Positions 60,230-64,000 of a DNA stretch of 64,000 bases are shown piece after piece. The DNA is taken from positions 1,269,501 through 1,333,500 of the forward strand of contig WPIO01000058.1 in NCBI GenBank assembly GCA_009760855.2, in the 5' to 3' direction. The stretch is from Cristatella mucedo (lineage: Eukaryota > Bryozoa > Phylactolaemata > Cristatellidae). The translations under genes were made by a program, and so were the position numbers. The stretch's first letter is position 1. Each line of letters starts with the position of its first letter. The notes under the pieces were generated by a model. That model saw only the letters and a list, made by a program, of their open reading frames with translations, ran no database searches and had not been told where the DNA came from.

Positions 60230-60848
60230 CGCTCTCGCTCTCTCTCTCTCTCTCTCTGCTTCTCTTTACTTCTCTGGTCTCCCCATCTCTCTGTAACTCT
60301 CTCTGTTCCTTCCTCTCAACGTCTCTTTATATCTAGCTTCTTAAGACATACCTCTCTTTTTTCGTATTTATTCTTTTTTCTCTGTTATCTCTTTCTCTTA
60401 CTTTCCATCTGCCTTCCGCAGCTCTTCTTTATTCAACCGATCTCTCTCGATTACTTTGATCTTACCGTGTTCTCACCATTTATATTTTACCCTCTTTCTC
60501 TCACTCCATCTGCTGGGTGCGTTCACTGCCTCTCGATTTTCTCAAATATTTCTCAATCTTCTCTATCCATCTTCTCTTTCTTGTTCCACTGTTAAAAACT
60601 GCTTATCTATATCTATCTTCTTGTCTCTTTCTCTCTTGACTAACTATCACTCTGTCGCTATGTCCTATCAATTTTTCTTGTTTTCTCACTATTTTTCATT
60701 TCTCTTTCCTCGGTTTCTCAATATTCTCTCCGTTTCTTTTTTATATATCGCGCTCTCTCTTCACTCGGTTTCTTTCTGCCTGGACCTAATATCTCTCTCC
60801 ATCTCCCTTTGATGTATGCTCTCTTCATTTCACTATCTTTTTCTTTCA

Positions 60849-60907
<59 letters not shown>

Positions 60908-61010
60908 TCCCTCTCCCCTCTCTTTCAACCCTCTCTCTCTCTCTCTGCGTTCTTACTTTTCTATCTAATCCGTACATTATATCCCTCTCTCGATCTTCTC
61001 CTTTCATTTA
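60230..61010 (+). repeat. Pyrimidine-rich tract with CT microsatellite
   Basis: About 780 bases of mainly C and T, with CT repeats at about 60849-60902. Open frames across it (up to 160 codons of Ser/Leu/Phe) come from its composition. Confidence 0.93.
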
Positions 61011-61084
61011 TCTACTTTCTTCCTTTACAGCATAAACATGCTGAGCAGACACCGCTACTTTTGAAGCAGCATTAATCGTTCAGC

Positions 61085-61168
61085 ATGCGGCCTAGATTCA
61101 GCACCCTATCCCTCCCTGAAATACCCGTAAAAATTGTGATTTCAAAGCTGTTGGAGTACATGATCTAA
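61085..61168 (+). other. Short frame with an F-box-like start
   Basis: ATG, then RPRFSTLSLPEIPVKIVISK, LLEYM and TAA. LPEIPVKIV...LLEYM recalls the first helix of F-box domains (LPxEIxxxILxYL). At 27 codons with a stop and no confirmed partner exon it may be chance; a donor-like GTAAGT follows at 61252 in other sequence. Confidence 0.18.
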
Positions 61169-61704
61169 TGAATTCCGATTACTGGATCAATCGATTTGAC
61201 GAGCAGGACATTCTATCAGCAGCTCACTCAGGAGGCAAAAGCAGTAAGTGATAATTGATCATACCCTTGCACGCATTCATATGTGATCACGAATGCTTAA
61301 ATCGCGAGGCTGTGTTGTAGGGAAAAATTTAAGTGAGTCGGGAAAGAGTCTCAGTACTCCGGTCACTAGTTGCCTTTGCTTTTATGCTAGAAAGGAGCCG
61401 AGCCGTCAAAGTTTAAATACAACTGCCACTGCCTTCACCTGCTAACTAGTGATGTAAGTGACGCTGACTCAGCTAAACCACCACCTTCTTCTCAGACACT
61501 AAATGAATAAGGAATTTACAGAGCTGGACATTTCGCTTTCCAGCGCTTTTCTGTTGAGTTTAAGAGAGAGAAATTTAATGAATGAGTCGCTTTGGATTTT
61601 GACTAAATGAACTTGGTCAGCCTAATAGCAATAGAGCTAATGGAGAGGCCAGTGTTTAGTCCGGCCTGCACAGTCAATTTGCATCCGTGCTATGCAGTCA
61701 ACCA

Positions 61705-63299
61705 TAATAATAATAATAATAATTTTGCACTTGATAAAGCGCCCTCAGAGAACTTAATCTCTTTCTAGGCGCTTTACATTTGCTGCAAAGTGATACGCAA
61801 TAGAATAGTAAGTACAATCATGCTTGAAAAACAAACAAAATGAATAACATGGTTAGGGGTTACATGCACTGGGTCAGCATGCAAATGTGGTTAGTGGCAG
61901 CATGAACAGTGTCAGCACGCATAAGCACATCGAGGACGAATCACAAGGACCCACTAAATGCTGTCCTAAATAGGTATGTTTTTAAGTTTCTTTTAAATGT
62001 GGTCAGGTCAGGGGATGTTCTGATGCAGGTCGGGAGGGAGTTCCAGGCTGTGGGAGCATACGAGCTAAATGCACGGTCTCCAAAGGATTTAAGGTTTGTA
62101 CGAGGTATTTCTAGACTGTTGGATTCCGAAAAGCGAGTGGTACGATGCTTTGCCTGATGGGGTAGTATATCTGAAAGATAGGCTGGAGCCATAGAATGAA
62201 GAGACCTAAAAGTGAGCGACAAAACCTTGAAGTCAATCCGTTGCTTGACTGGTAACCAGTGCAGGTCGGCGAGAAGTGGAGTAATGTGGCAACTGCGAAG
62301 CTCACGACAGACAAGCCTAGCTGCAGAGTTTTGCACCAGCTGCAATCGCCTGATCGCACATGCTGGTAGGCCAGTAAGCAGTGAGTTGCAGAAGTCGAGA
62401 CGAGATGTCACGAATGCATGGACCAACTTGGACGTGGTATCCTTATCTAAACAAGCCCGAATTTTAGCAATGTCATGAAGCTGAAAATAGGCTGATTTGA
62501 CTGTGGAGCTGATGTGGTCGTCTAACGAGAGGTCGCTTTGGAATATGACACCTAGATTTCGAGCTGATGCAACTGGAGATATGCTGGCAGAGCCAATTTT
62601 GAAAGTCAGCCTTTCCAATTTCTGAATAACACTAGGTTTGCCCATAACTAGTAAGTTAGTTTTATCATCGTTTAGTTTTAGAAAATTTGCTGCCATCCAT
62701 GATCGGATGTCATCAATGCATGCAGCAAGTGAGTTGAGAGAATTTGAGGTGCTCGAAGGCTGGGAGGGATCAAAGCAAAGGTACAACTGAGTGTCATCCA
62801 CATAGAAGTGAAAGCCTAGATTGTGCTTGGCAATCACATCAGCAAGAGGGAGAGTATAAACGGTGAAAAGGACCGGACCTAGCACAGAGCCCTGAGGTAC
62901 TCCATATTTTAGAGGTACTTCAGATGATCTTTGTCCATTCACGTCAACACTCTGGAGTCTCCCACTGAGATAGGACCTGAACCACTGCAGAGGAGTGCCA
63001 GTGATGCCCAGGCGAGATGAGAGGCGCTCTAGAAGTACTTTGTGATCGATGGTATCAAAAGCTGCCGAAAGATCGAGCAAAACAAGAAGAGACACTCTAC
63101 CCATGTCTGCATTCCTAAGTAGGTCGTTGTATACCCGAAGCAATGCTGACTCTGTGGAGTGATTAGCTCTAAAGCCAGACTGGAACTTACTAGCAAGGTG
63201 TGAGGTTTCGATATACGAGTTCAGCTGGTCTGCCACGACCCGTTCCAGTGTCTTTGATAGGAATGGAAGGAAGTTTAGCAGAATCGAGTACATTTTCAT
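61705..63299 (-). mobile_element. LINE-A, 5'-truncated, with intact reverse transcriptase frame (CR1/L2-like)
   Basis: The best preserved LINE in the window. A 452-codon frame (63299-61941) covers most of the reverse transcriptase: FQSGFRANHSTESALL, LLDLSAAFDTIDHKVLLERL, YGVPQGSVLGPVLF and the catalytic FYVDDTQLYL (YVDD box), then the thumb and the C-terminal region ending LKTYLFRTAFSGSL. Upstream of about 63290 the expected NYRP-type motif and the endonuclease are missing, so the copy is 5'-truncated and cannot move by itself. The 3' end (61705-61800) has the family hairpin and an ATT/AAT repeat. Non-LTR elements copy themselves by target-primed reverse transcription; this one serves as the reference for the decayed copies. 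Confidence 0.93.
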
Positions 63300-63674
63300 A
63301 TACTCTCTATTCTGGTAAGAAAATATAGCCCCTTGATGAAAGTAGCATCAGATTCGTGAATCGCTGTGAAACTCCCGCATGTTAAGGCATCTCTAGAATC
63401 CATTAGTAAGCATCTGGTGGCAGTAACTGTGAAAGTATTTTTGCCAAGCAAAGCTACACGAGTCAGCTCTTCTGCAGCTTAAAAGGTAAGCATAATAGCG
63501 AAACCTCTGATAACCGCGCGAGCTGAGGCCAAGTCATGACCAGAATAAAGGCCCAGCGTCTGCGCCCCATTTATCGCTTTTCAAGATATGCCCTTCCTAG
63601 CTCTCCTCTCGCGGAAGAAGAAATGTACCAAGGCTTTACAATCACTCTCAGTAACAGTTCTCGGCCTTACTTAC

Positions 63675-63859
63675 ATTCAGTGCATTGAAACTTATCAAGA
63701 CACACCTTCAAACGATAGTGAGTCCGGACTGTCTCAGTGATTCCGTGCTATTGCATGATAAGGGAATCGCCACGATAGTAACGAATAATCGGATCATCAA
63801 CTAAATTCAAGTTAATGCGGCGGCCATCCACGCGATACATCGAAGACTTGAGATTGTTA
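63675..63859 (-). pseudogene. Exon-like segment with one in-frame TAG, gene unknown
   Basis: Bounded on the minus strand by an acceptor (aataaatgcag) and a consensus donor (GTAAGTAA). The frame reads NNLKSSMYRVDGRRINLNLV, DDPIIRYYRGDSLIMQ, TAG (63750-63748), then HGITETVRTHYRLKVCLDKF and QCTE. The peptide has the varied composition of real protein on both sides of the stop. I do not recognise the family. It could be a pseudogene exon, an allele carrying a stop (CAG to TAG is one change), or a sequencing error. No flanking exon of the same gene was confirmed. Confidence 0.45.
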
Positions 63860-64000
63860 CTGCATTTATTATTTTCAGCAGGGCGTGCTCCCTAACAGAA
63901 ACTCCTCGCTGCCCTAGAGATGCAGCCAATTTTATGGGTGTTACGTAACGCAACCCTTTGAACATCAACAAAGAACTAAGATGAACTTCTCACCGCCCAC

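Noticed and set aside
60113-61075. Plus-strand frames of 88-160 codons in the CT tract
   Set aside because: Ser/Leu/Phe-rich products of a pyrimidine tract; no homology.
61941-63299. Retroviral or LTR origin of the reverse transcriptase
   Set aside because: The motif set (AAFDTIDH, GVPQGSVLGP, YVDD, C-terminal WNSLP block) and the hairpin plus ATT tail without LTRs are those of a non-LTR element.

Overview
The window is nuclear DNA from an animal, probably an invertebrate; the lineage cannot be named from the sequence alone. The evidence is split genes with GT-AG introns of 0.1-4 kb, a near-complete CCDC93 gene (an animal endosomal coiled-coil protein), a transmembrane esterase-like gene, and heavy loading with decayed LINEs, tRNA-derived SINEs and small DNA transposons. 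Nothing looks bacterial or organellar. Most of the longer open frames are chance frames or repeat DNA; real coding sequence is in short exons.

Layout. 1-12.9 kb: LINE debris, anonymous AT-rich DNA and a 0.9 kb compound microsatellite (6.14-7.05 kb). 12.88-17.41 kb, plus strand: the last two exons of a carboxylesterase/cholinesterase/neuroligin-type protein with a membrane anchor; their intron holds two LINE fragments and a hAT-type element with an 8-bp target duplication. 17.4-30.4 kb: intergenic, with LINE and SINE copies, a badly decayed copy of a repeated transposon-like protein gene (26.74-27.36 kb) and a pogo/Tigger-like element (29.21-30.03 kb). 30.49-31.32 kb, plus strand: a two-exon gene for a 245-residue single-pass membrane protein that I do not recognise. 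35.7-60.0 kb, minus strand: CCDC93, resolved to 20 exons whose phases all join, giving 626 codons against 631 residues in the human protein; only the last few C-terminal residues are missing. Its introns hold many LINE copies, two SINEs and a CAG/CTG minisatellite. 60.1-61.05 kb: a pyrimidine tract just upstream of the CCDC93 promoter. 61.7-63.3 kb, minus strand: the best preserved LINE, with an intact 452-codon reverse transcriptase frame. 63.68-63.86 kb, minus strand: an exon-like segment with one internal TAG.

Repeats. Two LINE families dominate, both of CR1/L2-like type. LINE-A ends in a conserved hairpin followed by ATT repeats. LINE-B ends in a segment containing TTTGTGGAGTTACAGACGGA, sometimes followed by ATTAC repeats. 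A tRNA-derived SINE (SINE-1) carries a LINE-A-like 3' end, which suggests that it borrows LINE-A enzymes to move. A second tRNA-derived SINE family and one possible third are present. No convincing new molecular system was found; the most informative items are the SINE/LINE partnership, the tail-to-tail LINE-B foldback, the decayed repeated gene and the unassigned minus-strand exons around 58-64 kb. Family and element names are from pattern recognition and memory; no search was run.
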